From contig JAZGTN010000015.1 in assembly GCA_037783415.1 (NCBI GenBank), forward strand, positions 3,545,001 to 3,609,000: a DNA stretch of 64,000 nucleotides, read 5' to 3'. Below, piece by piece: positions 1-13,200 of the stretch. The stretch is from Leptasterias polaris. Its lineage: Eukaryota > Echinodermata > Asteroidea > Forcipulatida > Asteriidae. The translations under genes and the position numbers were made by a program. Below the pieces are notes generated by a model. The model was given only the letters and a program-made list of their open reading frames with translations. It was not told the origin of the DNA and did not search any database. Position 1 is the stretch's first letter. The number at the start of each line of letters is the position of its first letter.

Positions 1-124
1 TTGGCTGCAAATGTTTCTCAGGAGTTTCGAATATCTCAACTCTTCCGAATTATTCATTGCCAATTTGTGACGTCAAAATTCGTATTGCATTCAATTCGCA
101 GGAAGTATGAACCGGGCTAACTCG

Positions 125-1247
125 TCAGCACACTGCACCTCTTGAGATTATGACGTTGCTCATTTTCACAGCCGGGTACTTTGGATCGATGTGATTCTGG
201 AAGTTGATTGCTAGGAGCCCCTCCTTCCCAGCAGCCACCTGGTCATAATCCGACAGGAACCGTAAGATGACTTTCCTCGTCGGGCCCGTATAGTTCCCAG
301 GGAGACACGCTTCTACGTCAAACGGAGCTAAGAGTAGGGACAACTGATAGTGACTTGCCGGGACGGTTGTCACAGAAACTCCGAGTATATACTTCACACC
401 AGTGGCATCGATGGAGAGGTTGCTGAAACGAGCTTGGGCCGTGTCGAGGTTGAAGGTCGTTTTCGTTTGACCCCTGAGTTGACCTTTGTAGTTGGAGGGC
501 ATGCTAATGGCCACCTTAGCCTCCCAATCATAACCCTGACATTAAAAACAAAAATTAAGACAAACCATTCTTCTAGTTGCTTTCAAGTTTAAAACAGATT
601 ATAACCTGTAAATATTTGAATAAATACCCAACTTATTCCCCAGAGGAAAATTTAATAATTGGGAAAGATCAACAATTTTAAAAAGAAGCCAGTTTGAGGA
701 TCATGACTCAAAATATTTTGATGTTCTTCTTCTTTTTCTTCTTCCTTTTGAGTGCAGCAAAGAAGTTCCCAAATTTGGGGCCCACTTTACAACAGTGCTA
801 CTTTTTGTACTATAGCGAGAGACAAAGATAAAATGCACTTGGTCTGTTTTGTTTGTTCGAGATTTTTTTTCCCCATATTTTACAAACCTGTCTGGTCAAG
901 TTGTAAGGGACCTCCTGATTGATTTCATCTCTCAGTTCCACCAGAACCTCAAATCTCTCCATCTCGTAGACAATATCAGGTGAGTTTACCGGTGCGAGGT
1001 AGTACGGCCGCTCTGCCACATCAAACGCCTCGGAGGTCACTATGGGCAGGCTGGAGGTGTTGGGATGTGTGATCCTGAAATCTAGGAGGATGCCGGAGGT
1101 GCTGATGCTGACCGCGAGATCGGTGAAGTTGGCCCAGCTGCCGTCAAAATCTATGGTTTGGTTGCCGGCGAGTCCGGCGATATCGACACCAGGGGTAGAC
1201 GGATTTATTGTAGCGGTTAGCTGCCACGGGTTCAACCGATGACCCAT
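125..1247 (-). CDS. PKHD1L1: PKHD1L1 exons 59–60: two tandem beta-rich modules; C-terminal end unresolved
   Basis: Exons: 59, 888–1247; 60, from 535 down to a TGA at 125–127, or to a weak donor at 139 (AGAG|GTGCAG). Both exons share one pattern: LTATINPSTPG, then GNQTIDFDGSWANFTDLAVS and the phrase LLDFRITHP in 59; AKVAISMPSNYKGQLRG, then DTAQARFSNLSIDATGVKY and ILGVSV in 60. Vertebrate fibrocystin-L has one such module before its membrane helix (from memory), so this protein appears to have at least two. No hydrophobic segment follows in the window. Either the protein continues beyond the edge, which I favour, or this is a truncated, possibly secreted form ending ISRGAVC. Confidence 0.8.
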
Positions 1248-4200
1248 CTGCGGGATTATATTTCCCTGTGAAGGTTACACACACAAAAATATCATTGAAG
1301 ACTCAAAAATCTTGGCAACTTTGTAACTGAAAACGATGAGGAAATGGCCCAGCACATAAAACATTGTACAGTGTTTTCAGTTTTCTATAGCACTAATATT
1401 CAAGAAAAAAGGACAATCAGCTGATCAGCTGATTTACTAGAAAAATTAAAGGTAAAATCAAGGTTTGGACGCAAACATAAATATTGTTTTTTTCAAACAA
1501 TCCAAAACTTTTTGAGAACTTTCCTCCTGTGGTCAGACTTACAGACGTATCTACGGCGTAAAGCGCAGGTTGCTGACTGAATGGTGCTGCCTCTACAGCC
1601 TCTCCAGGCTGGGTGTGAATGACGAGGTGGGAGGGCGTCAGGTAAACAACCTCAGAAGGGTTCTCCGCATTCTTCTTCTGTTCCTCCTCTCGCATTATCT
1701 CATCGTACCTGAAGAGACAAGAGAAAAAAAACCAAGCTTGGTTGAAGTCTTTGGCCCCCGAAATACTAAAGAGTTTTTGCAAGGCTACGGTTACAGATAC
1801 TGATACTGATACGTCAACACTTTGTGAGTTCACATGACGCGTAACCGTGGCTTCTGTGTTTTGCATGCGCATACGGAAGCTCATACACGTACGTTAAAAA
1901 CGGATACCGTTTTGCTGATTTTAGTTGTATTTTTGCCCTAAATTAAAAACATTTTCCCCGGTATTGCTTTTAAAGGTGTCATTCATGACATAGATAGAAA
2001 TGTGTTCATCGTTTGTAAGCAAAATATGGGAAAAATGCAGTATAAACAGTCGTCTCTATTTTGACATGCTTGCCGGAAACTTTTTTTTACACGCGTTTAA
2101 CGTGGGGGTCCGAAAACGATCAGTTAAACAAAAATACTATTCAATCAAATTCTCCAATGTAACAAGAACATACACAAAATGTTTTTGGTTTTGTTTTGCT
2201 CGCAAAACCTATGCCAATGTGTGTCTATACTTTGGCTTAGGCCTGACACATAACTCTAGGATTGCCAAACAAAATCTGATGCGCATCTAACGTGAACGGA
2301 TACAGATATCGTATCCGTATCTGTATCCGTACGGATACGGATATCGTATCCGTATCTGTGTCCGTACGCTTGCGAAACCTCTCTAATACTACAGTCTTAT
2401 ACAGCGCATGCTTCTACCAATAAGGCACTTTGAACAAAGACAAATATTTAAGACTTTTTAAAAAATTTGAATTATGAGACAGATTTATGTAGCACCTTGT
2501 AAGGGTTTACAAGGTGCTGTGGCGCCTTCAGCAGCCACTGTCAGAAACACTGCGGCAAAACCTTTCTCCTAGCAATAAGTGTCTTTTACTTGCAATACAC
2601 ACACAATGCACCAGGCTGACGACTTTACGCCCCCGTCCGAAGGACGAATAATAATCAAGTGTTTTGCTTAAGGACACAAGTGTCAAGACTTGAATTCGAA
2701 CTCACACTGCTGAAACACCACAGCTTGAGTCCAGTGCACTTATTTATTGGATGAGTAAACAACACCAGTTTTGAGTTTGGCAATGCCTGTGTTTGGCAGG
2801 GAGCTCTGCAAATAACAATTCTAAATTGCACTTCTCTCGCTGACGATCAATGCCTGGTTTTCTGTCTGATCTCAATAAGAACATTAATATAATATTCATC
2901 TTCTGATATGTTACAAGAGATCAATTTCACACAAAGAAGGCCTTCTAATCTTGAAGTGAAACCCACGTTTTAGTTCCCTCCGGTACGTCATCACTTCCCC
3001 CGGTTTCATTGGTAGCTCTCTCGCCTCCTGTCGGGTCGACTACTGTAGGGGAAGGTTCAGTCATGGTCATAGATCTGATGCTGATATTGAGGGATTTTGA
3101 CAGGAAACCTAACTGCCTGGCATCAGCAAGGATGGACTGTGCTGCGACCAGGTCGTCATAGTCGAGGGAAACGCCTGCCTCAGATGAAGCTGTTGGGGGG
3201 GAAAAAAATTATAATAATTGGTTTGAAATAAGAAGGAAATTGGTTGTTAATAAACATATACCAGAAACTTCTTTGTGGTCATACATTTTGGTGAACTTTA
3301 AAAGTTATTTAAATAATAAACCACAAGGGAAACTGACTGTGTAATTTTTTTTTTATTTCGGGGATGAACAAAGAAAAGTTGACAGAGTTGGATTTGAACC
3401 AACGACCTATGGATTAACGTGCCAACGCTCTACCGACTGAGCTATCTAGGCCTCTGTTGGAGGTCTCCCTATTTTGTCAATATCTTTGTTCGGGGGGTGC
3501 TAGTCAGAAGCCATACTGCCGTGTAGCCAGGGATCACACCCAAGTTCACAATACAACCTGGGAAGCAGCAGCCAGGGGATAAATTTATTATTTATGCAAC
3601 ATCGAATAAACAAACAGCCACAAAAACTAGACGAAAATATAGAATGCACCTTATGCATGCGAAAATGCTCATGAAATTCTAAAAACTATATTAATGGTTT
3701 TTCTCAAAGATAACAAGCGCCGCGACTGGCCAGGCCTAGAATTCAAAACATGAAAAGTAAACGAGTGAACTTCATGCACGATAATATACTGTCATAGTTT
3801 CATTTTAGAAATGGCACACCTGGACTGCTTATCTGCAATAATAAAAAAAATGGTTAGATTAACAAAACAACAATAGAATACAAGTTTTGAATCCATTATC
3901 TATTGAACTGACGTAATTACTGCATCAGAGGTAAAGAACAATATCGTTTAGGTTTGCCTTCATCGCCAATGTGCGAGAAGCACCGACACTCAAAACATTG
4001 TCATTACTCACGAGTAGTTCTGGGAGCTTCAGTTGTAGCACCTTCAGACCCTGGAGACTCAATGGACAGAGCTGGTTGAGGACCCATCTCCAAAATAATC
4101 TCAGCCTCTCTTTCTGCGGCGCGGCGGCGCCCGTTTGCCTCGCTGACAACATTCACAACCCGGATCTGGGACGGATCCACGTTGAGCAGATCGGCCAGGT

Positions 4201-7200
4201 TGGCTATGAGATTTTCCTGCTCGTAGAAGTCATCGATGGCTACCCCGGGTACACCCAGAGACAGCTCGATGACGGGGACCGTGCGGATGTCAATTGGGAC
4301 GGATCCTCTGATCAGGACCCAGAGTGTCTGGGTGTCCCGATCAAAGTAGTTCTCTCCGTGCACCCTTGATGTGAGGGATGGCTTGTACTGATCTGTGGGA
4401 AGGTTGGGATCCTTAGGCTTCCAAATCAACTCTCCTTTACTGAAGTCCGCATTGTTTGGAGTGACATACAGGTCCTGTTGAAAGAGGAAACTTTCACTTT
4501 ACAATCAAATTATCAAACACAACAAAACTTTAGGCTGCTCATTTCTTTTTTCTTTTCTTTAAACTTAAAAAAATGCACAATTTTTCTTCCAGTATAAAAC
4601 TAGCTACAAGAAAGCTAGCTACAGAAATCTGAGCGTGGGTCTCAAAGAGCAGGCAATTTGTCAAAGAATTAACAGCAGACCAGCTTTCCTTTTGAAGACA
4701 AGCAAAGTACACTGTTAGAACAACGAGACTTATCCAACCTTTTGTTCTTTTCTCACAAACTACTTTCCCAAGAAAAAAAAGATAACTCCTGCATGGTTAT
4801 TACCCAAAGAAAGTCATTTCGTTTTGCACGACAGCGAAGACTCGTAACAAACAGAGATTTGTTATACTCACTTCATAGTACACATCCAAGCGTTCAGGCT
4901 TAGTATAAAAGACTCCCAGCAGCACAGCCTGGTCTTCCTGAGAGTTCAGCAGGTGGAAACGGAGGGTCTGTGGGTTGGTGCTGGTGAAGTACACCTCATA
5001 CTCCTTACCGGTGGCAATCAGGGCATTGAATGTACTAATACGCTCCTGGCACGTGTATCTGTCGAGGGGAAGACGAGGTAAGAGTGATTGGAGGTCTTAG
5101 GAGTCAGAGGGTCTGAAGTTGGTGCAGGTGAAATGCAACTTGTACTCTTTGGAATGTACTACTTCTACTTCCTTACTTGGCAGGATCCATAAGTTAGGAC
5201 ATAACATCAAGGAACAATTATAGCTAAGGCCAAGTTCGCGCAAGGACTATCGTTGACCATAGTTCGACTAAGTTAGTCCCAACTCTGTCTAGTCGACGAT
5301 AGTTGGACTACGCTAGTCGACTATTTGGAATCAGCCTACGGGGCATGGTCGCATCGCTGGTTATCAATAGTTGTTTGCATAGCACAGTGCAGAGTGGACC
5401 GGTTATAAGAAAATGATAACGTATAAGTCGCCGGTCGCGTTGACATGACATGACAACAGTCATTCGCACTACAACTTCTGTGCGCATGCAACTTTGATGA
5501 CCAATTGAGCCCAAATTTTCACAGGTTTGTTACTTTATGCATATGTTGGGATACACCAAGTGAGAATACTGGTCTTTGACAATTACAAAACGTGTTCAGT
5601 GCCTTTAAAGGGAAACCCTACATTGTAGTTTCCTATGTATTTTTTGATTTTGTTTTGAATATTTAGCATCTTGCACTGTATGCTATGGGAGGTTAGTGAG
5701 GTGCACCCCTAAATGTTGCCATCAATTTTCATGACCAAACCCATCGTTGTTAACCTCCCATAGCATACAGTGCAAGATGCTAAATATTCAAAACAAAATC
5801 AAAAAATACTAAGAAGTCTCACAGCTTTTTACAGGAAAGGGAAAATTATCTATTGACTCTTAAAGTTTTATCCTCTGCTCAATTTGATGTGGGGAGTCCC
5901 TGGGCCCGTTGAGTTATTCTCCCTCCAAACAAAAACACCCCTACACTGGTGTACTTTTCCAAATATACAAGCATTTATCTTGAAAAATGTCCCAACACCT
6001 CTAGGCAAATAGGACCATTTTCAGGGCCTATGCCATACAAAGTACCTCAAGTTGGAAGTCAACAACCCCCAGTTCACAATCGGGCAATTTTTGTTTACAC
6101 TGCACCCCTTTTATTGGGCTCTCGAATCTGTCTAATACAGAATATTTTGAGGGCCTACAAAATAACGAGGCCAATGCTGTTTTCTTCCTATTTATTAGGA
6201 TGCACCCTTAAGGGGGTTGGGACAAGGGCGCATTGAACTCACCCATTGCACCATCCATTGTCCTTGGGTCCGTTGATTAGGTCCACATAGCTGTCACTGT
6301 ACATGGCCAGTGGGGAGAGACGTCTGACTTCAGTGTCTGCATCCATGCTCTCTACAACCAACATCATATTGTCGATACCGTGGCATTCATAGGCCTGCCA
6401 ATCAGCTTTCCACACACATTCGTTGTTTTTCCCTCGGTAAACACCTTAGAAGAGAAGGTGCAATCATTTTTTAATAGCATCATTTTTTTTTAAAAGAGTT
6501 GGTACAAGACATGTGTGACAGCCAAAAAAAAACACATTTTGAACGTAATAAACCACAAGGGAAACTGACTGGGTTAACTTTTAATTAATTTTGGATTGAA
6601 TTAAGAAAAAATTGACTTGATCGGGATTTGAACCTGCGATCTCCGGATTAATGTGTCGGCGCTCAACCCACTGAGCTATCTAGCCCTAATGTTGGTGGTC
6701 TCCCTATTTTGTCAATATCTTTGTTTTCATGGGTGCCAGATGGAAGCCATTCAACCGGTAACTGCTGTAAAACCAGGGACCACAACAATGTTCCTGATAC
6801 AGAGCGCTTTGATTGGCCCCTAGGGGTATGGTAAAAAGCGATATATAAGAACCCAGTATTATTATTGTTATTATTATTCAACAACCTAGGAAGTAGCAGG
6901 AGGAGAAGACAGTTTTGATTATGTTTTCATCTGGGATAACAGACAACAAATTTTTACAAAACTAACTTAGTTAGCGTCTTCCTTTTAAGTACCCTAAGTG
7001 AGGTATTTCAAAGAACAATATATTATCTATTTTCTTTCTTGATTTACATTTCATACTTTATGTTTATTTTATTGATCCTTAAAAAAGTAATTTGCTTCAA
7101 TCATGACATGCAACAGGTAGATGGATAAAACAATTTTATTTTTTACTAATACAATACTTAATATAAAAACCTCAACAAGCATTTTAAGGAAAAGATTTTA

Positions 7201-10200
7201 CAAACTAAATTTGTGAAAAAATAAAGACTTTATACCAGATTTACCTTTGTTTGGTGCTTTGTCCTCGACTGGGATCTTGGTACCGTCCGGTCTGGTTAGC
7301 AGAGCCTTAGGGATGCGATAATCTCCGAGTCCACGTCGTGGGTCGCCATCCCACTCGTACTCCGACTGGGGAATGACTGTACCCACTGAGCCTAGGAGGG
7401 TACCGTCCAAATCACGGATCATGGCTTTCTTCAGGCCGTCGCAGTCCATGTCGACACAGTCAGATGGGTTGACTGAGCTATCAAGAACAGAAGAGGAGCA
7501 GCCTAGATTAAGTGTTTATAGACCTCTTGCATATCACGGGATGCTACAGGGACGCTGAGGTCACACGCACGTTTTCACGCACAAAGAACAGTTATCGTCC
7601 AATGAATTGCCTCCTTTGCCCTCAGTGAGGGCACTTTCTGGCCTTAGTGAGAACGCTTTTTGAGCGTGTGGCGTCATATGCAAGGGGGCTATTGGGGAAT
7701 CTGACAAGGAACAGAAAACATTGCAAACCATTTTTGTCAATATCCTTGTTCGGGGTGCCAGTCGGAAGCCATACAACCTTTAACTGCTGTGTAGCCAGGG
7801 ATCACACCCAAGCTTATGATAAAACATAAAATCTAATCATTTGAAATTCTTCATGACACTGGAATGTTCCGTCTTTTATCTTGTGGATGAAAAGCAGTAG
7901 TGTTCAACCTCCTAATTCCTTTAGAGAAATCTACTTTTGAGTTAGTACAGACTGCACACCAAGATGCAAGACAATATCAAACTGACATAAGTGGTTCAAT
8001 CACGTCACTGCTGGACCAGCTGCAGCCTAAGTAACTCAGTCCCTACCAATCAAACACTATCTGAGATCAATCTCCTCCTACCAGCCAAGCCCTACCTGAC
8101 AAGAGGTCTAGTGATAAATATCCTCCTGGCTGCATCAACGTCTTCTAGTTTGATTCCCGACGTGACCATCGGATGCTGGGTGTCCTCGCTCGCTGGATTG
8201 GCCATGATTGCTACATCCGTCTTGCCACAGTGCCTACCAAAACTGCGGAAAACTACATCTAAAAATGGGGGGGGGGGGGTGAAACAAACAAACAATTACA
8301 CAAAAAGTAAAGGGAACATACATCATTTTTTTTCTGAAAAGTCAATAAATCTCTCACTTTGCAACAAACACAAGTCACCATACAAACAAAAAAACAATTT
8401 TTCATAATTTCAATCAATCAAGTAGAAGCCATACAGCATCTGGAGCCTGCCCAGTGATCTTGGTCCAAACGTGGTCCTTTCTCTATGGTCCAAATTACCC
8501 GGTCCAGCATGCAAGTGAGAGCAGCTTTTCAGCGCTAGTTAAGCGGTATCCCTCTTCAGCATGTCAATGAAAGAGAAACATCTTAGACCATAAATACAGT
8601 CAATTAAGGCTTCAGGGTGTTTTGACTAGTATTTTTCTCTATGGTCCAAATTACCCGGTCCAGCATGCAAGTACGCAGCTCTTCAGCGCTGGTCAAGCCG
8701 GTGTCCCGCTTCAGCATGTCCATGAAGGAGAAACATCTTCTCCCACGTGAGGCAGTGCCCCATGTGGGTTCCCAGAGAATGGTTGGGTTAGCTACAATTT
8801 CACCTGCAGTTAAAACTTACTCTTTAATTCAGTGATTCCCTTGATTGCAGGGTATGTGTCTCCTCTCTGGAAAGCAAAGAGCGGGGCGAGGTTTGGCCCA
8901 GAGCCAAAGGTAGCCCAAGTAACACCAACATGTCCCTTGCCTGGGTGGCGGAACCCTCTCTGACCCGAGCTTTGCCATGCATTCTCTGGCTCAACCTACA
9001 AGGGGGGAGGGTAGTTGAGGGGAGGTGAATATCATGTCAGCAAAATTGACAGACAGATTTACACATTTCCAAAGCCAATTTCATAAACGAGCTAAGCATA
9101 CAAATTTGCTGAGCACAGAAAAATCTTTCAGGGCTCAACTTCATACGGTCTGAATACAATTGGTAATGACTTTGAAAATTAATGGCAATAATAACTTACA
9201 TGGTAAGAAGAACAGCAGCTTTTGATAGTATAAAGCATTTTAAGAATCATTTCACTTCGAAGTAATGTGGTTATGGAAAAAGATATCAGGTTTTATGCCC
9301 CAAACTTTGAGTCTGAGAAACGTTTCTGTCAGAAACGTTTCTCAGATTGTGTATTCCTGTAGGGGATATTCTTCCTGCGTGGAAATAACCGCTCCGGTTT
9401 TTCGGTGATATCTCAAAAACGCGACCACCTTTTGAAGAGAAATTTTCACAGGTTAGTTTTATTGTATATATCTATATTATAGGATTAAAACAATCGAACG
9501 GTTCCAAAAAACAAACGTATACTTTGCCTTTAAGCAAGTACAAAAAAACATGCTTAGCCCCAGAAATACTGCTTAGCAGAAACAGGTTACCAGCCAAATT
9601 ACTATGTTGTAATATATATTGGTACTGACTAGTTCCCCGCTAACATTTGCTTGCTTATTCAAAAACAATTTGCAAGCACCATTTTTCTGCTGAACAGCTT
9701 TATGAAATTTGGCCCTGGTTACCGTATTGAATATCACATACATGCTGTGTTTGTGACTGGCTCCCCGCTGAAAATTGCTTAGCAGGTTGCTTTATACAAA
9801 CGAGGTTGGTGTGAAGGACACTGTGAGACAGCTAGATGGGAGCAGACGACTAAGTGAAAATTTCTATTATTTACATATTTACATATGCAATTAATGCATA
9901 CATTTTTTTTACCCAGTAACTATGCCGACACCTAGCGACTCAAAACTCTCCCATTCTCCCCCCCACCTAGGAACTTACATCATCTGCCACACAATCAAAT
10001 GCCTCACTGACGCCAACCAGGAGTGACTTCTCCAAGCGAACGAACTTGTCCGACGTCTTGTGAGAGAGAGCATTGGGTCCGTAGACTAGCGGCAATACGC
10101 CGACCTTATTGTCGACAAAGGTCATACCAGTCATTATGATGCTGGACTCCACCTTGATTGGAAGAAAAAATAGAAAGGTCTAAGAAAGTATACCTCAGTA

Positions 10201-13200
10201 GGCTGCCCACTAAGCGAAGGGTATAAACAAATCCCCCGAAAAGAGCCACAGAGCAGAGGCACAAAGTGTACACAGCACAATAAACCCTATTAATATTGGT
10301 GCACACTCCTGCCCAACTGGGCAACCCAACAAAATACCAAATGAGACTGTGGGGCTGTAGTCAACAGTACGCAGGCCACTGGGTTTCCACAAAATACCAG
10401 CTATACAAACAGAAGAAACCCAGGGACTACTACTTCCGTATGTGGATCGAGGGGACTTCTCTTTATTAACTACACTGCCGCGGAGCGAGTTCTTAAATGG
10501 TTTCAACATTTCGACTAGCTTGTTCTAATCATCACAGCCCTTGATTAGTTACATTACCTGATGATAGATGCCAAAATCCCAGCTTTTGTAAATTAAGAAG
10601 TTGGCGATCTTGGAGCAACCGTTTTGACTGATGAGATGCATGTGGATACCATGGAGAGTAGAGTGTCCGACGTTACCGTACCAATCCGTCAGCTGGTTGG
10701 GTTCCTCAAAACACGTCTCTCCCTTGATCTTGAAGGCCACTCTCTCCGAGCCAGCCACGGTGTTGTTGATGAGGAACACCTTGCCGGCTGACTCCACCTC
10801 GATGCCGGCATTCCACATTAAGTTCTCTTCTTCAGCACGGTCTTGGTAGGTGCCGGGGAAGATGACCAGAGTGACAAGGTTGTGGACGAGTTGATTGTAC
10901 TCTCCCTGGACGATCACTCCTGAAAATGTTGAGAGATAACAATGGATAATGCAGCGGTCACATGTTATATGCTGAAAAATGTAGTTATTGATGGCTATTT
11001 TGATCCAGCAGGTCTGTTTCAAAATATACTTTTGAGAAAAGAAAATCTTGTTTCAAATGGTTTAAATAGTTAATTTAGTCCCCTTTTGCTTGCACTCTGC
11101 ATTCCTTCAGGTTGTTGAGAGGTGTAGAATGTGCGGCAAATTCTGTTATGAGATCAGGATTACACTAGGGTCGGGACATTTAACCAGCTTACCGTTTAAC
11201 CATTAGAAAAAAACATGCTGAAATCAGTTACCATGTTTCCTTCAAGATTAAACGTCAAGAAAGTTGTCAAACAGAAATTGTCTGCTTGAACACCCCTGTG
11301 TTGACATCCTCTAATAAGTTGCTATATGGAAAACTTAATGGTTATCATTCCATATTCGTTCAAAATCATACCAGGTCCAACGGTGTGATGCACCACGTTA
11401 TCTTGGATAAGGAGGCCCTCTGTTGAGCCGTAGACCCCAATGGCCGGACTGAAGCCATTATGGAAGCTGCAACCTTTCACATAGGATGGGTTAAGGTCAG
11501 TGACCTCTCCTACGTCCAAGTAAGCTAGTGAGAAGCGTGGATCGTATGTGGCTGTGTAACCTTCTTGACCGGTGTGGAAAAACTGCACATTGGAGATGCG
11601 AGCGAATCCTGAGGGAGAAATAATAATAATAATAATAATAAATCATTTGTATAGAGCGCAGAAACTATGTTTATATATTCTACTGCGCTTCAAGAGCTCT
11701 TAGATGCTATACCACTACACAATGCTATACAATTCAAAGCATGAACATAATATAATTAAATCTATGTTTAAAACAAATAGGTTTTTACTTTAAATTTAAA
11801 GCCATCTAATGATTGAGACTTTCTAATGTCCACAGGTAGCTTATTCCATAATCTAGGAGCTGCACAAAGAAATGATCGATCACCTAAGGTTACTTTTGTT
11901 CTAATTTGGGGGATCTTCAATGCCAATGTGTCTTGTGTACTACGAAGATTATGACCATGGGTTTGAGATTTAAAATCCAATAATTCAGTAATATAACTAG
12001 GAGCTTGACCATTAAGCGCTTTATAAACTATCATTAACATCTTAAATTCAATTCTTTGACGTATAGGCAACCAATGTAATTCTCTTAACAGTGGTGTTAC
12101 ATGAGCAAATTTAGGGAGATTAGAAAGTAATAGACCTTATGCATATGACGTCATTTGAGTAGGGCGCCCTCACCTAGAGGTCAAAAGGAAGATGCTCATT
12201 GGCCAGTCTTGTGCGCCGCGCGTACAAATCAGCACGTTTCCATTGTTTCATCATCAGTTTACCTCTAAGATGGCGGCTTGGTGATGTCAATGCATAAGGT
12301 CTATTATACAAACTGCCTTTGATGAGTATCTCCAAACTGTTTCTCCTCATGAGCATTTAAAAAAAGGAGCTGGTAATTGTACATTCGGTTTGCGGTAACA
12401 CCATGTGTATTCTTTGCTGTGTAGATTTTGGTTTTTTTGAGAACTTGTGTTGCTACTTTATTCTACTGCCGCGGAGTAGATTTTGGAATTCGGGAGACTT
12501 CTCAGTTCTGAACAGAGCTGTCCTGCTTATTAAACTACTACTTTAGCGGAAGGTAGAAAATGGGCCGGGACTACTACTTTCGTTTAGTGGATCGAGGGGT
12601 CTCGTAATTAACTTCATTCCATTAATAATTGTTTTATTGTTTTAGTCAAACCATAATGCCTTGAAGTAAATTGCTTGAGTGACAGCCAAGGCTGATCAGA
12701 ACTTCACGGACTATAAATACTCAACAGGAATCAAAGCTGGTGCCTGATCACTTATACAGCAATTTACCAAATTTTTTTTTTCCAATTTCAGTCACCTGCA
12801 TGATCCACCACACAAGCTCAACAAAAATGTTTGTTCAAAATACTTGAGAATTTTGTTCTAATCATTTACCTTTATACTCGGTCCCATCAACAATCATCAT
12901 GCCGACTAGAACCCGCGCACCGAAGGATTCATCAAAGAGTCTGTCGTAGTCATTTCCTTCTATCTTGATGTTACGGGTCAGGAGGCCGACCTCTGCTGCC
13001 AAGACGTAATCAGCCGTGAACAAGGCTAGTTAACGAATGAGGAAAGATGTCAATATTAATCAAATGTTCCCAGCTCAAAATCCAGTTACAGACACTACTA
13101 GTAGACCTTTTTCAATAACCCTGAATCAATAGATCGATTTACTGGGACCCTTTCTCAATCTAAACAAAATCTAACACCCAGTTCAGACTGGCGCTCTAGG

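Noticed and set aside
3390..3455. Functional tRNA gene on the minus strand
   Set aside because: The core looks tRNA-like, but the flanks are shared with copies at 6.6, 13.7, 25.1 and 28.7 kb, so it is a repeat head.
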